Made by a program: the position numbers and the translations under genes
Shown: in pieces, positions 12,350-23,100 of the stretch
Layout: every line of letters starts with the position of its first letter
Position numbering within the stretch: position 1 is the stretch's first letter
Assembly: GCA_016098155.1 (NCBI GenBank)
Contig: JAAAJB010000173.1
Coordinates: 1 to 57,422, forward strand
Source of the DNA: Actinomortierella ambigua
Lineage: Eukaryota; Mortierellomycota; Mortierellomycetes; Mortierellales; Mortierellaceae
Direction: 5' to 3'
Length of the DNA: 57,422 nucleotides
Notes under the pieces: model-generated
Seen by the model: only the letters and a program-made list of their open reading frames with translations
What the model was told of the DNA's origin: nothing
Databases searched by the model: none

Positions 12350-13930
12350 CCCCCCCACTCTTAAATCCGGCTGAGAGCATGGCGAAAAACCATTCATTCT
12401 CGTCGCCACATCTACTGGCTTTTTTTTGGAAAGAGAGGTTTATTGGGTGGTTTATGTGCCCTAAAGGAAGCTAGGGAGACGCTTAGAATGGGCCTTCATG
12501 ATTCCAAAGGTGGTGGGAGAGAAGGGCACGATCCGATGTAAGAAAAAGGGCTGGACAAATCTAGCGATACCTGCCTTGCCGCACACGATGAGCTGATGGG
12601 GAGGAAGTCTCATATCCTTTTTGAAGCCGTTAACTCGTGTCCAGTCTTTAGTGTCGTAGGGAGGAGGGTCAAGCTTATTTCTCGGCAGTATGTATTGCCC
12701 CAAAAAATTCTATGGCGTTCAAGCCTCACTACCTAATGGCGATTTGGCCCAGGTACCCCCAGAAATACTCCTGCAGGTGAGAAAATGCCTCAACAGACTC
12801 TCACTTGTGACCTGTCTCTTGGTGAACCGGCTGTGGTATGTACCAGTTGTCTCTGCCGCAACTGTGGCAGGTCGCTCTGGCTCGGGACTGGGCTGATGGA
12901 GGGTTCTGTGCACATCTCGAGGACCACATCCATCTTGTCCAGTAATCTCGAGTGGTGTGACATGAAACTGGCTGGATCATCAAACTGGCTGGATCATCGT
13001 GCGGAGAGTCCTTTAAACAGGGTTTGCGTTACTCTAAAGATTAGCACTGTTGTCGTTTTGCGCAAAGTAGATAAGGGAAGTATAGGATGGAAGAAAAGAG
13101 TTGCTTTATTTACTACATCTCGTAAACTAGAGGGGAATTCTGACCCTATAATAGGCAATTTGACTTTGCAGACTACTCGATCTGCACAGTGCCACTACCG
13201 AAACAAGTCCTGCAGTATAGTGAACAAGGACTGCTTGGCAGACCTCCTGGGGCGATTGAAGCGTGGTGGAGATACCGGCGCGGCAGGAGAGGCAGATGGC
13301 GCTCCAATGAATGACTGTTGCCTTTGAAAACTACCCGTCGCTCTCGACGGTATCACGTCTGTTTGCTCCCTCGACACTGCCATAATCGCCCTCCGGTATT
13401 TAGAAGACGACGACGGCCCAGAAACGTTCATGGCTGAGCTCGGCCGTTCGTTGCTCAACCCAGAGGCCCCGAGTGCAGCCGCGCTCCGGCCGCAACGCCA
13501 GCATACTTCCGGCTTAGATTCTTAAATTCTAGGGTTTGCGGCCCTCCCGCTGACGTCGCCCAAACTGGGCCATTTTCTGAAGTGACAAACGTTTCTGCAT
13601 TCCTGTTACTCCTTTCTATTCTCCAGACAAAGCGTCAATTAGTTGAGAGAAGTCTCCAAAAAAGAATGTTGTGCAACGACAAAATGGGCCAAACTCCATG
13701 ACTTGATAATAGGCTGCAGGTCTTATATCCCAGTATATCCACTGGCCTACCATGCATCGTGTTTTCCTAAAGACCCAAATCTCAAAAGAATAAAATGTGC
13801 TGCGTCAGTGGTGTGCTCTTTCCCTTATTTTGAGAATAGCGAAGGATACAAATACCTGGTAGATTTTTTACGACATAGATCACGCTACAGGCCCCCAAAC
13901 TCCGAGAGCTACTGGCCCCTGGTACGTACT
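12350..13930. repeat. Segmental duplication, copy C (truncated)
   Basis: Matches copy B from about 6669 to about 8230: the GAGAGCATGGCGAAAAACCA stretch, the F-box relic, and the block ending ACCTGGTAGATTTTT near 13,868, after which similarity fades by about 13,930. No M13 gene remains. It carries its own 16-bp tandem duplication (AACTGGCTGGATCATC twice, about 12,965-12,998) that copy B lacks. The remaining DNA to 14,112 is intergenic, upstream of the kinase gene. Confidence 0.8.
12690..12900 (+). pseudogene. F-box protein N-terminal relic (copy C)
   Basis: An open frame of 68 codons contains VPPEILLQVRKCLNRLSL and CLLVNRLWY. This has the Pro-x-Glu-Ile-Leu start, Leu-rich core and final Leu-Trp of an F-box, as seen in many fungal F-box genes including the intact one at 25659-27458. 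The frame stops soon after and no LRR region follows. It is probably a broken gene carried passively in the duplication. Confidence 0.45.
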
Positions 13931-14112
13931 TCGTTGCTCATCGCTCTACGATCCCATGCCTACTGCTCTATTTCGGGCTCTGTCATACTTTGAAATTTCC
14001 GATCCCAATGCATTGTGTGAACGCCCAAATTAGAAGAGGAAGAGTAAATTTCTCTCTCTCATCCACATCATTCACAATTACATTCACATTCCCTCCAACT
14101 CGTTACAGTTCA

Positions 14113-16738
14113 ATGGATTCAGCTCGCGCCAAACGCTCGCTCGTGGTAAAGATGCAGCCTGGCAGAGCACAGTCGTTCTTTCTAATACGCTGAGCAAAGC
14201 CCACTGACACCACTCTCTCTCCCTCTCTCTCCTCCTACCCATGCCATCTTAAAGCGCTCTCTTCTCCTTCTCGGAAAGTCCCTCGGCTCCGGAGCCTTTG
14301 GCGCTGTCCACGAGGCGCGCTGGGGGAACCAGCCATGTGCGGCCAAGACATTCTTCCTCAGCGAGCCGGCCTTTCACCAGCATCCCATCCAGAAGGAGAT
14401 CGCCGTCCTCCAGAAGCTCCGCTTCCGCCACATCATCCAGTTCTACCGAACCCATGAAGAAGACGGTCGCATCTACCTTCTCATGGAACTAGCCGAGAGA
14501 GGCAGTCTTGAACGGGCCATCAACAAAGGTGAGCTCGTCCCCGATGACTGGTCGACCAGAAGCCGGCTCGCCAGTGAGATTGCACGAGGGCTTGCCTACA
14601 TCCATCAAGAGGGGGTCATTCATCGAGACCTCAAGAGTGCCAATGTTCTCCTGACCAAGCACATGGAGGTCAAGTTGGCCGATTTCGGACTGTCCAAGGT
14701 CAGGTCAATGGCCAGTGCAGTGACATCGGTAGCCAATCAGTCAGAAGCTGGTCTTGTAGGCACTCTACGATGGGTAGCACCTGAGCTACTGTATGCTACC
14801 AAGCCAGCATACTCGGCGCAGTCCGATGTGTATGCACTTGGAGTGGTGATGTGGGAGATGGCAGCCAACTGTACGCGGCCATTCAAGGACCACAAAAACC
14901 ACGCGCTTGTAGCACTGGCTGTCAGCCATGGTGGTCGTGAGGTCTTGCCAGACAATACGCCGGTAGAGTATCGTGAATGGGTGGAACGTTGTTGGCACCA
15001 GGATCCATCGAAACGACCTGCAGCCAATGAGGTGGCTCGTGTGTACGATGATTCGGCCGATGTATGTATTGACGATCATGACAGAGGTATCGAGGTTCTT
15101 TCCGTCACTCAAACCGGCGCCACGCAAGCGGGTTTGATGTATGGTCGGCTGTCCCATGACAAATACGAAGGCTACATCCGAGAGAAGGCATCAGTCATGG
15201 GCATTGACACCCACCATGTGGGTCGGCTACCGGAAACGGACGACGATGTAGTCACACATTTAAGCAAGGCAGCCAAGGGAGGAAGTGCTGACGCCCAGCT
15301 CTTTCTTGGGTGGATCTATGGCGTTGGTCATTGGATCACCAAGAATGACAATGACTCGTTCTGGTGGTACCTCCAGGCCGCTCGACAAGGACTTGTCGTG
15401 GCACAGCTCCGCGTCGCCAAGATGTATGAGCAAGGCCAAGGAGTTGACGAAAGCGATGTGAAGGCAGCGACATGGTTTCACCGTGCAGCTGGAGATGGTA
15501 GTGCAGAAGCACAGTGTAGGCTAGGTGATATGTATTCCAGCGGTCGTGGAGTCAAGCAAGACGACATTGAAGCACTACGATGGTATCGTATGGCGGCAGC
15601 GCAGGAGGACAGCGAGGCACAAACGACGCTTGGAGTGTGGTACTCTCTTGGCCGAGGGGTGTCGGAGGATGACGCCGAGGCAGCCTACTGGTTCATCAAG
15701 GCAGCAGAGAATGGAAACGAAGAAGCACAGTTCAACCTTGCGCTAATGTATGAAGAAGGACGAGGTGTCGAGCAGAGCGACACAGAAGCATCCAAGTGGT
15801 TCATGAAGGCAGCAGAGCAAGAGGACAAAAAAGCACAATTCAACCTCGCATGGATGTACAAAGAGGGACGAGGTGTGGAGCGGAGTGACATTGAAGCAGC
15901 CAGGTGGTTCACGAAGGCTGCCTATCAAGGGTATGGAAGAGCTCAGTTCAACCTCGCATGGATGTACAAAGAAGGGAGAGGTGTTGATCAGAGCGACATT
16001 GAAGCAGTCAAGTGGTATGCGAAGGCAGCAGAACAAGGGGACGAAGAAGCACAGATCAACCTCGCACTGATGTACGAAGAAGGACGAGGTGTCGAGCGAA
16101 GCGACATTGAAGCAGCCAAGTGGTACACAAAGGCAGCAGAACAAGGAGACGAAGAAGCACAGATCAACCTCGCACTGATGTTCAAAGAGGGACGAGGTGT
16201 CGAGCAGAACAACAATGAAGCAGCCAAGTGGTTCACGAAGGCAGCACATCAAGGGTATGGAACAGCACAATTTAACCTCGCATGGATGTGTAAAGAAGGA
16301 CAGGGAGTCGAGCAGAGCGACATTGAAGCAGCTAGGTGGTTCACGAGGGCAGCTGAACGAGGGCATGAAGGAGCACAAACCAACCTAGCGCTTATGTACA
16401 AAGAAGGATCAGGAGTCGAGCAAAGCGACATTGAGGCAGTCAAGTGGCTCGTGAAGGCAGCGGAACGAGGGCTTGATATCGCACAGTTCAATTTCGCATG
16501 TATGTACGAAGAGGGACGAGGAGTCGAGCAGAGCTACATCGAAGCGGTCAAGTGGTACACGAAAGCAGCGGAACAAGGAAACGTAGAAGCGCAATTTATC
16601 CTTGGGTTGATGTGCCACGAAGGCCGTGGAGTCGAGCAGAGTGACGATGAAGCGGCCAAGTGGTTCGCTAGAGCAGCGACACAAGGGCATGTAGAGGCAC
16701 AACAAATGCAGAGAAAGAAGAGGAGTCGAACTGTGTAA
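14113..16738 (+). CDS. Tyrosine-kinase-like protein kinase fused to 13 Sel1 repeats
   Basis: Predicted 838-aa protein. Exon 1 is 14113-14145 (11 codons), exon 2 is 14255-16738; GT-AG with a CTGAC branch-like site and pyrimidine tract, phase 0. The kinase domain (about aa 17-277) has the Gly-rich loop GSGAFGAV, Lys42 in CAAK, HRDLKSANVLL (Asp136), DFG (Asp154) and GTLRWVAPE, so it should be active; motif style is TKL/RIPK-like. Thirteen Sel1-like repeats of 36 residues (about aa 358-825; consensus AQFNLALMYEEGRGVEQSD) follow and probably bind partner proteins. Kinase-Sel1 fusions are abundant in Mortierella- and Rhizophagus-type genomes (from memory). Substrates unknown. The ATG at 14113 is the first that splices in frame. 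Confidence 0.9.
15293..16696 (+). repeat. 108-bp tandem array encoding Sel1 repeats
   Basis: Thirteen in-frame 108-base units, one per Sel1 repeat. Units 5 to 13 are much more alike than units 1 to 4, which suggests recent expansion or homogenisation at the C-terminal end. The reverse strand stays open over long distances (for example 15743-16378), a by-product of codon use in the repeat. Confidence 0.9.
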
Positions 16739-17582
16739 TGTCAAGGTAGTCACATCCGGATCAGTGTGCACGTATTAGCTGAGTCAGGATTGTTCCGTCA
16801 TCGTTGGCGCCCAGAGCTACCATTGTTACTAAAGGGCATTCTGAAATGTTTCGTCCACCTACATAGTGGCACCCTTTTATAGGTGTACCACCCATAGTTG
16901 GTATTTGTACCCCCCATAGTTGGTATTTTTACCCCCCATAGTTGGTATTTTACCCTCCATAGTTTGTATTTCCAAATAAGGATAGATCAACAGGATTTTT
17001 TATACACGACCCTTCATAGAAGGGGTTGCACCAGAACAATGAATACAGAAAAGCAACATGACTAAAATGCTTTGAGCTCCATTTCTGTGGTCAGCATAGT
17101 TGGTATGCTGCAAGGATTCTGATCCTCACTGGTGCAAGGCATAGCTCGAGATTAACATACGAGTGATTGATCGCCGTGCGTCTTCTGGAGATGACTGATG
17201 TATGTACGTCTGAAAGTCTTTTTTTTTTTTTGCTGAATAAGAGTAGTTCTCTTGTCCATCTATTCACAGGCTACTTACTCTTAAACTTTTCGTAAGCTAA
17301 GGAAATGTCGCTCAACTTTCAAAGATTGTGTGTCCAAAAGAGAAGGGGGGGGGAATTGAAAATACTGTGCTTCTCTTGAATGAAAAGGTAATGCCATTTT
17401 CTGGAGTTGGCGAATGGCAGGGCCTTCACGCCCCTGGTTATTGTGTCAGATGGGTAGAAAAGGCTGCTTTATTGCTACTGCACCTGGTAAAGATCATGAT
17501 TGAGCATGATATATTGTACACCTGACTCTCACATTCATGACAGTTGTTTCCACACTTGGTTCCACAACTGGTTCCTCAGCTC
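16739..17582. other. Intergenic stretch after the kinase gene
   Basis: No gene seen. It holds the minisatellite at 16887-16973 and a T-run at about 17219-17231. Confidence 0.6.
16887..16973. repeat. 22-bp minisatellite, four copies
   Basis: Four consecutive units of about 21-22 bases with core ACCCCCCATAGTTGGTATTT. The motif CATAGTTGGTAT occurs once more, isolated, near 17,095. No coding or regulatory role is evident. Confidence 0.85.
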
Positions 17583-17690
17583 CTATAAACCATCCTCTCC
17601 CCACTCTCTCTCATTCTCATTCTCACCCTCACCCTCACTCTCAATCTCACTTTCACTCTCACCCTCACTCTCACCCACACTCTTCACCCA
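17583..17690. repeat. Pyrimidine-rich hexanucleotide-like microsatellite
   Basis: Imperfect run of CTCACC/CTCTCA/CTCATT hexamers. It keeps spurious frames open on the plus strand. Confidence 0.85.
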
Positions 17691-17748
17691 CCCCCTCTTG
17701 TACATCTGACTCATCGATAGTGAGGGAGCGACATGTCGTCGCCACCCA

Positions 17749-18239
17749 TTGACTTTTACTCAAACCAGCGGCTCCGAACGTGACGGACGTAGGCAAAGCT
17801 GTGCTCTGCGGAGAGACGATATGTCTAGCAGCATGCCCTCGAGTCTTTGGCACAACATCTCTCGGCTCCTCCTGCCGCTCCCGCGAGCGCTGTGCTTGTC
17901 TCCAGTAGAGATGGATGGTGCACACGTTGCTCGCGCCACCACATTCCAAGCAACATGGACGGGTCTTCCGCGTGCAAGCATGTCGCTGATTATCCCCGTG
18001 ATCGCCGTCAAGACGTGCGGCCTATTCTTTTGATTGGCGAGTCTGGCACCGGTGTCGGTAGCCGCATCGGAGGGCATGCCCGCCCAGGAGGCGGAAAAAT
18101 GCGAGCAGAGCACGTCTGCTATGGCACGATCGGCATGACGGACGAGTACCGGACATCCAAGACATGTGTCTTCTGTTTCCAGCAAGCCTTCCCGCCTTTC
18201 TTTCGAGCGGGCGCCTCTACAACCAACACCAGACTTTAG
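17749..18239 (+). pseudogene. TnpB/Fanzor-like nuclease relic (C-terminal, tentative)
   Basis: Across two frames the plus strand shows GVGSRIGGHARPGGGKM followed by TDEYRTSKTCVFCF. An Asp-Glu-Tyr-x-Thr-Ser-x-x-Cys-x-x-Cys segment after a Gly/Arg/Lys-rich stretch resembles the region leading into the zinc ribbon of TnpB/Fanzor RNA-guided nucleases. The second CxxC half of the ribbon is missing and the frame changes inside the segment, so this is at best a broken end. The family call rests on this motif alone and could be wrong; another transposase with a zinc knuckle is possible. Confidence 0.35.
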
Positions 18240-18316
18240 TTTTTGGGCGCACCTTTCAAGCTCTTCCCATCATGAAATGATTCCGGTTGAGCCCTGTGGT
18301 TGAAGCACGGCTTATA

Positions 18317-18944
18317 TGGTGCGGGCCACCTAGAATGATCAAATTTTTGACCGTGTCTTTGTAGAACAACTACGCCTACCAAGGGAGGTTTTTTACCAAA
18401 CTGCTTCCGTACTACGGATCTTCAGCCCATATTATACGGATGCTAGGAAGGTTTTTCGACGAGATGCTAGGAATTTTTTTTGTAGAAGCAGGTCAAAGAT
18501 TGTACATTTTCGACCTTAACATATGAGATAGGGGCAGATTGAAAAAAAGTTAGGGGTAAAAGCTAAGGCGCTGATTGGCTGCATGCACGTGACTGCCTTT
18601 TTGATTCGTCGTTTACTGCTCGCCATGTTCAACATTCATGACACATCCCTTGCTGTTGTCGACGTTTCGCAACCTACGCCCTCCATGGCCTTGTCCAAAG
18701 CAGACCCCCCCCCCCGCGAGTCTCTCTAGGACTACTCTCACCTCAAGTACACAATCTTCATGCACTTGGCGCCGGCAGCTCTATTCCAGCACCCTTGCAA
18801 CGAGAAGCAGAGGCTGAGGTTCGGCAGTTTAGCAGGCAATATTCGAGTTTTTATCATAGCATACTAGGCATATTTGATCACATGACTTCCAGATATGATT
18901 GAAACGTTTTTTTCATTTTTGACCATTCTAAGTGGCCCGCACCA
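18317..18944. mobile_element. 628-bp inverted-repeat element with TA target duplication
   Basis: The ends are inverted repeats of about 27 bp with two mismatches: TGGTGCGGGCCACCTAGAAT at 18317 and its reverse-complement counterpart ending GTGGCCCGCACCA at 18944. Both sides are flanked by TA (18315-18316 and 18945-18946), as in Tc1/mariner-type insertions. No transposase frame lies inside, so it would be non-autonomous. The interior has long T- and A-runs and a C-run near 18,705-18,715. Confidence 0.75.
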
Positions 18945-19112
18945 TAGAGTAAGAGTTGGCTTCATGAAAACTATACTTTCTACTGCACCATGTGTCAACC
19001 CGATCCACGTTCTATTTTGCTAGGTAGATCTATAATTCTCATACTCATATCAATAGTTTTGAACTAGCAGCTTTTCTCGCTTCAATTGTGAAAGGCGCGG
19101 GTATCAATTTTT

Positions 19113-19690
19113 TTATTTGCAATCACCGTTGAAATACAGCGCTTTTGGTGAACTTTCAAGTTGGGAGGGTGGGATCATCTTCAAAGTGTATCCGTGAGAC
19201 ATGACAGGATGGGACAGGTGAACACCAATATGGCCGAGGGTCTGGACCTGTGCCTTGTTGATGGCCATAGCGAAGGATGGTTTGACAGGAAACTGATTCC
19301 CACGCATGTGTTGCCATCATCGATTGTCTGCTGTTGTATAAGACTCGGCGTTATGAGGTGGTGCGGGGGTAAGGCGAAAGCGGCCTGTGTAAAGCTGTCC
19401 TGCGATGTGTCGGTTATAATGAGCCATGTTCCGTCGCAGTGACCAAATGCAAGATCGATGTTGCGGATGCAGATGAACGGCTACTCCTTCTTCAGTCGCA
19501 ACACTTTGGGCTTACTCCGTGGAAGTAGGTTTAATCCATTGCCATCGAGAGTGCCTTTTTCGTCATCTGTGTGCATGTCTTGTGCCTCGTTCACATTGAC
19601 GGCCTCGCAGACGCTGAACATGTCTGTAGCAAGCTGATTTATGCGCTCGACATCGTCATGGCGAGGAAGAGAATGACCCTGTCGACAAAG
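19113..19690 (-). pseudogene. Helitron helicase (Pif1-like) C-terminal relic 1
   Basis: Reading the minus strand from about 19,690: RHDDVERINQLATDMFS, then VLRLKKE followed by a stop, PFICIRNIDLAFGHCDGTWL, and after a frame change FPVKPSFAMAINKAQVQTL and HIGVHLSHPVMSHG. This order (nucleotide-binding strand, LRNxD-like, NGTR-like, FAMTINKxQGQTL, GxYLPxPVFSHG) is that of the last helicase motifs of fungal Helitron RepHel proteins. The conserved Gly-Gln of motif V is altered (AQVQTL). Stops and a frameshift show that it is dead. Related to the relic at 30875-31470. Confidence 0.75.
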
Positions 19691-20145
19691 CTCGACAGGA
19701 GATCTATTGTCGGAACTTCATCTTCGCTAGTGCAAGTCGGGCTGGAGGCGTTGAGACATGCATCACAGGTAGCTGTCTCGATACCTGGACATATTACTTT
19801 GACGAGCTGGCTGACTCACTGTCTGTTGTGGTGTCTATTGTAGAGGTGGATATCGACTTGTCACACATGTTTTTTTTTGCTCAGTGGGAGGACTGTCATG
19901 GAAGGCTAGAAATCGAGAAAGTGCGAGGAAGACTGTGTTTTGCATTGGGGCATGGCGCGTTTAGAATCATCCTTGGCAAGAATACAGGGTCAAGGCGTCC
20001 TTGGATATTGTCAGTGCTATGTAAACCATTTATCTGTACATTTAAAGATTGCAATGTTTGCTATTGTTCACTATGGTGCCGGTTGTTACTCAACGTGATG
20101 GCTATGCTCTTGTGTCCAGTGAAATTGGTGCCATATGGTCAGTGT
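19691..20145. other. Intergenic stretch downstream of the Crinkler gene
   Basis: Probably contains the 3' UTR of the minus-strand Crinkler gene and further decayed Helitron sequence; I see no gene. Confidence 0.4.
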
Positions 20146-23100
20146 TTAACGGGGGAAGGAGGGTTTGATTGTCTTTTTTCGTTTAGTGCTTGCGGTCGCG
20201 CTCTTGCAATGGGCGATATACCGGCAGTGCTTTCCGTCGACAAGCCATCTCCGCGTCATGCGTTGGATTTTTTGGATAAACTCTACACATTCCTTGGGGA
20301 AGATTTCGTCAAAGTTGTCGTCGTCGACTTGGATTGCGACACGTTGAACATCCTCCGCACCTTTCATCTGGAACAAGGGGCGAGAGGGCATCAGGCGGGT
20401 CCATTCCATCGGGTGTGTCACCATGATACTGATGTAGACATTGTCAGGGCAGTATCGGCGAAGGTCCTCTTCGGAAACAATCGGTACGTGAGGAGAACAA
20501 CCAGGCGCAGTGTCAGAGACGCTCTCCGCAAAGACGGAGGCGCCTTGGTGCATCTTCATCTGCACATACACGGGGACAGTCATCGATCTGGCAGAGCCCT
20601 CGATCCGGATAACGAACACCATATCGGGTTCCGACTCTGCGTACTTTGGAAAGAAGAAAGGGGGAACCGGGCGGTCATGGCGCACTGACTGATGGAAGAC
20701 ATGGCCATCCAGGAACTCTTCAATAGACATGTCTAGGTAGGTCGCACCCTCCACTCGTTCAGAATCATTCCAGCCAGCAATGTGCGCCTTTCCAATATGG
20801 CCCCGGCACATCTCGGAGATCGGGGGCGTGTGAAACCACTGAGCGAGCGGCCGCATGGTAAAGATCTCGACGAATGCGTTCATCATAAAGCGTTCAAACA
20901 AGCGGGTTGGGTCGTGCTCGGCCGGGGTGGAGAGCCACATCATCTGCGACTCGGACTGCATCTCAAGGTCGGGATCATTCCCGACAAAAAATTCTTCCAC
21001 GCCTCGGTAGACAATGGGTTCGTCCAACACGGTCACTGGGTGTTCATCGATCATTCTGACCCGTCCTAAAGAACGCCCCACTACGTAGGGCTCGACTTGA
21101 CGCAGCGCAAGCTTGAGTTCCCCAAACACGCGATGCCTGAAGAAGAGAAGACCTACTGTGTTGACGATTGTCTTCACGCCTCGATGACCGCCTTTGTCGC
21201 AATCTCTGTGCATGTGTTCAAGCTGCTGGCACACGTTGCCACTGAGGTGCGCAAAGCGCCAGAAAGAAAACCTGCGTTCAGTCTCCTCCATTTGGGTCCT
21301 CCATATTTCGCTTTCCTCATTTTGGGTCCCCCATATTTCGCGCTCCTCGCTTTGGGTCCTCCGCATTCCGCTCTCCACGAGCCTCAGAGTCCTTTGCTAT
21401 TGTGAGCAGAGAGATCCTGGATTGAGTGCATTTTTCTTCATCGATCCACTCATTAATCTATATGTAACCTCTATCCGGAAAATTTTCTTACCAAGGTAAG
21501 GGTTATATGGGAAAAACGTCCTGCAAGCCTCTCGAAAAGTATGTTGATTGAATGTGGTGGAAGAATACGATCAAAAGTCTGCCTTGAATCATCGTCTAGA
21601 AGGCACATCTTCACTCGAGAAACGTAATCTTCGATCGACTTGCGAGTAGTGAGGCCTGAAAATTCCAGGAACTAATGGTTAAAAAAGTTTGAACGGAAAG
21701 AAAAAAAAGCAAAGTTCAGTCTTCTCACACGGACAATAGGGTATCTCTTCGTGTGACGAATATATGTAGAGTGTACACAATAATCAAGGTTGAACAATAT
21801 TCTCACCTCAATGTTGGTCTGGAGGACATCCCAGTCCAAGCTTAATCTTTCGGTGTTGATGTTCAAGCTGCTGCTGCAGGTGATCTGCATAAAGTGGTCC
21901 TCGCCGACGTCTCGAAACGCTTGTAAGATTGGAGATAGTATTGGTCTCGGTGTGTGATCCGTCCGTATTGATGAGCTGTAGTCCAAATATGAATCGTCCA
22001 ATATCTTTGCCTCGTCGTGAACAACCAACAGCCTGGTGTTGAACTGGATCGTCGGCAGGTGTCCGTTACTGAGAAGAGAGTGCCTCACATCCCCTAGCAC
22101 TTCGCGGACCAGATCTGCCAAGTCCACCAAATCAAAACACATGACAATAGAGTCATGGCATAGTTTGAAAAATAGGCTTCGGAAGACGTTAATGTCTATG
22201 CAATGAGAGCACATTTGTAGAAGGGTCCACCGTGCGCTTGTGAACGTCGCGGCACTATCCGGTAGATTGAGACAATACTTGAGGATCAAAAGACGAGAGA
22301 GGAGAAGGACCACAGTGACCTTTCTTGCAAAGAGAGTGATTCGCTCTAGATCTCGATGTTCGCATTCCATCATGACTTGATTCCAAAGGCATTCCATGTC
22401 GCCTGGGCCCCACTCATCCCCAGCGACATTGAAATAGAGTCCCCAGTGCTGGGAGAGAAGCTCGGTAACAGCGCGTGTTTTGCCACTGCCTGTTTACAGG
22501 AGACGGGTAATATTGACATCAATTGTTAGCTATTGGTGCCTCAAATAAAAAAAAGGGGGGGGGGGCGAGTTCGATTTGTTTTGACCATGCAACTTTACCG
22601 AAAGAACCAAACAGAGGGAAGTATGGACAGTCGCCCTTTTTGACCTTGTCGAGGAGAAAAGTTGCCACAGGATTTCTTGACTCTGAACCAGGCCTGGATG
22701 GGTCGGGAAGGTCCAAGAACATGAGATATGTGTCATGTCCTTTACGACCACCTGAATTCAGGGGCTGTGCTCCTGGTAATCCCCTGAGCGGCCCATCGGT
22801 CACCGGAATGGAGGTTTGGCCTCGCACAAACGCGTCGAGAGACGTTAGGACATCATGGGTGAAGGTATTGTCGGTTGCGATCTTGACTTTTTCTTTGAGG
22901 CGGTCAAGTGCTTAGGAAGGGCGACAGCCAGACCGTGAGATGATTAGCAGGGGGACCAAAAAATCATTGATGATCAAAAGTATGTATCATATGGGTGTGA
23001 GTAGGCAGTTTGGACGGGGGGCGGGGAGTGCATGGAGATATATACCTGGATTGGGAGGTCGCTGGACGATGATATGAATTGTGTTCTCGGGTGGTGGTTC

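Noticed and set aside
15743..16378. 211-codon open frame on the minus strand inside the kinase gene
   Set aside because: It is a shadow of the 108-bp Sel1 array; the repeating CF/LL text mirrors the repeat codons and has no start context.
17760..18185. 141-codon minus-strand frame
   Set aside because: It is antisense to the better TnpB/Fanzor-like motif on the plus strand and has no recognisable features.
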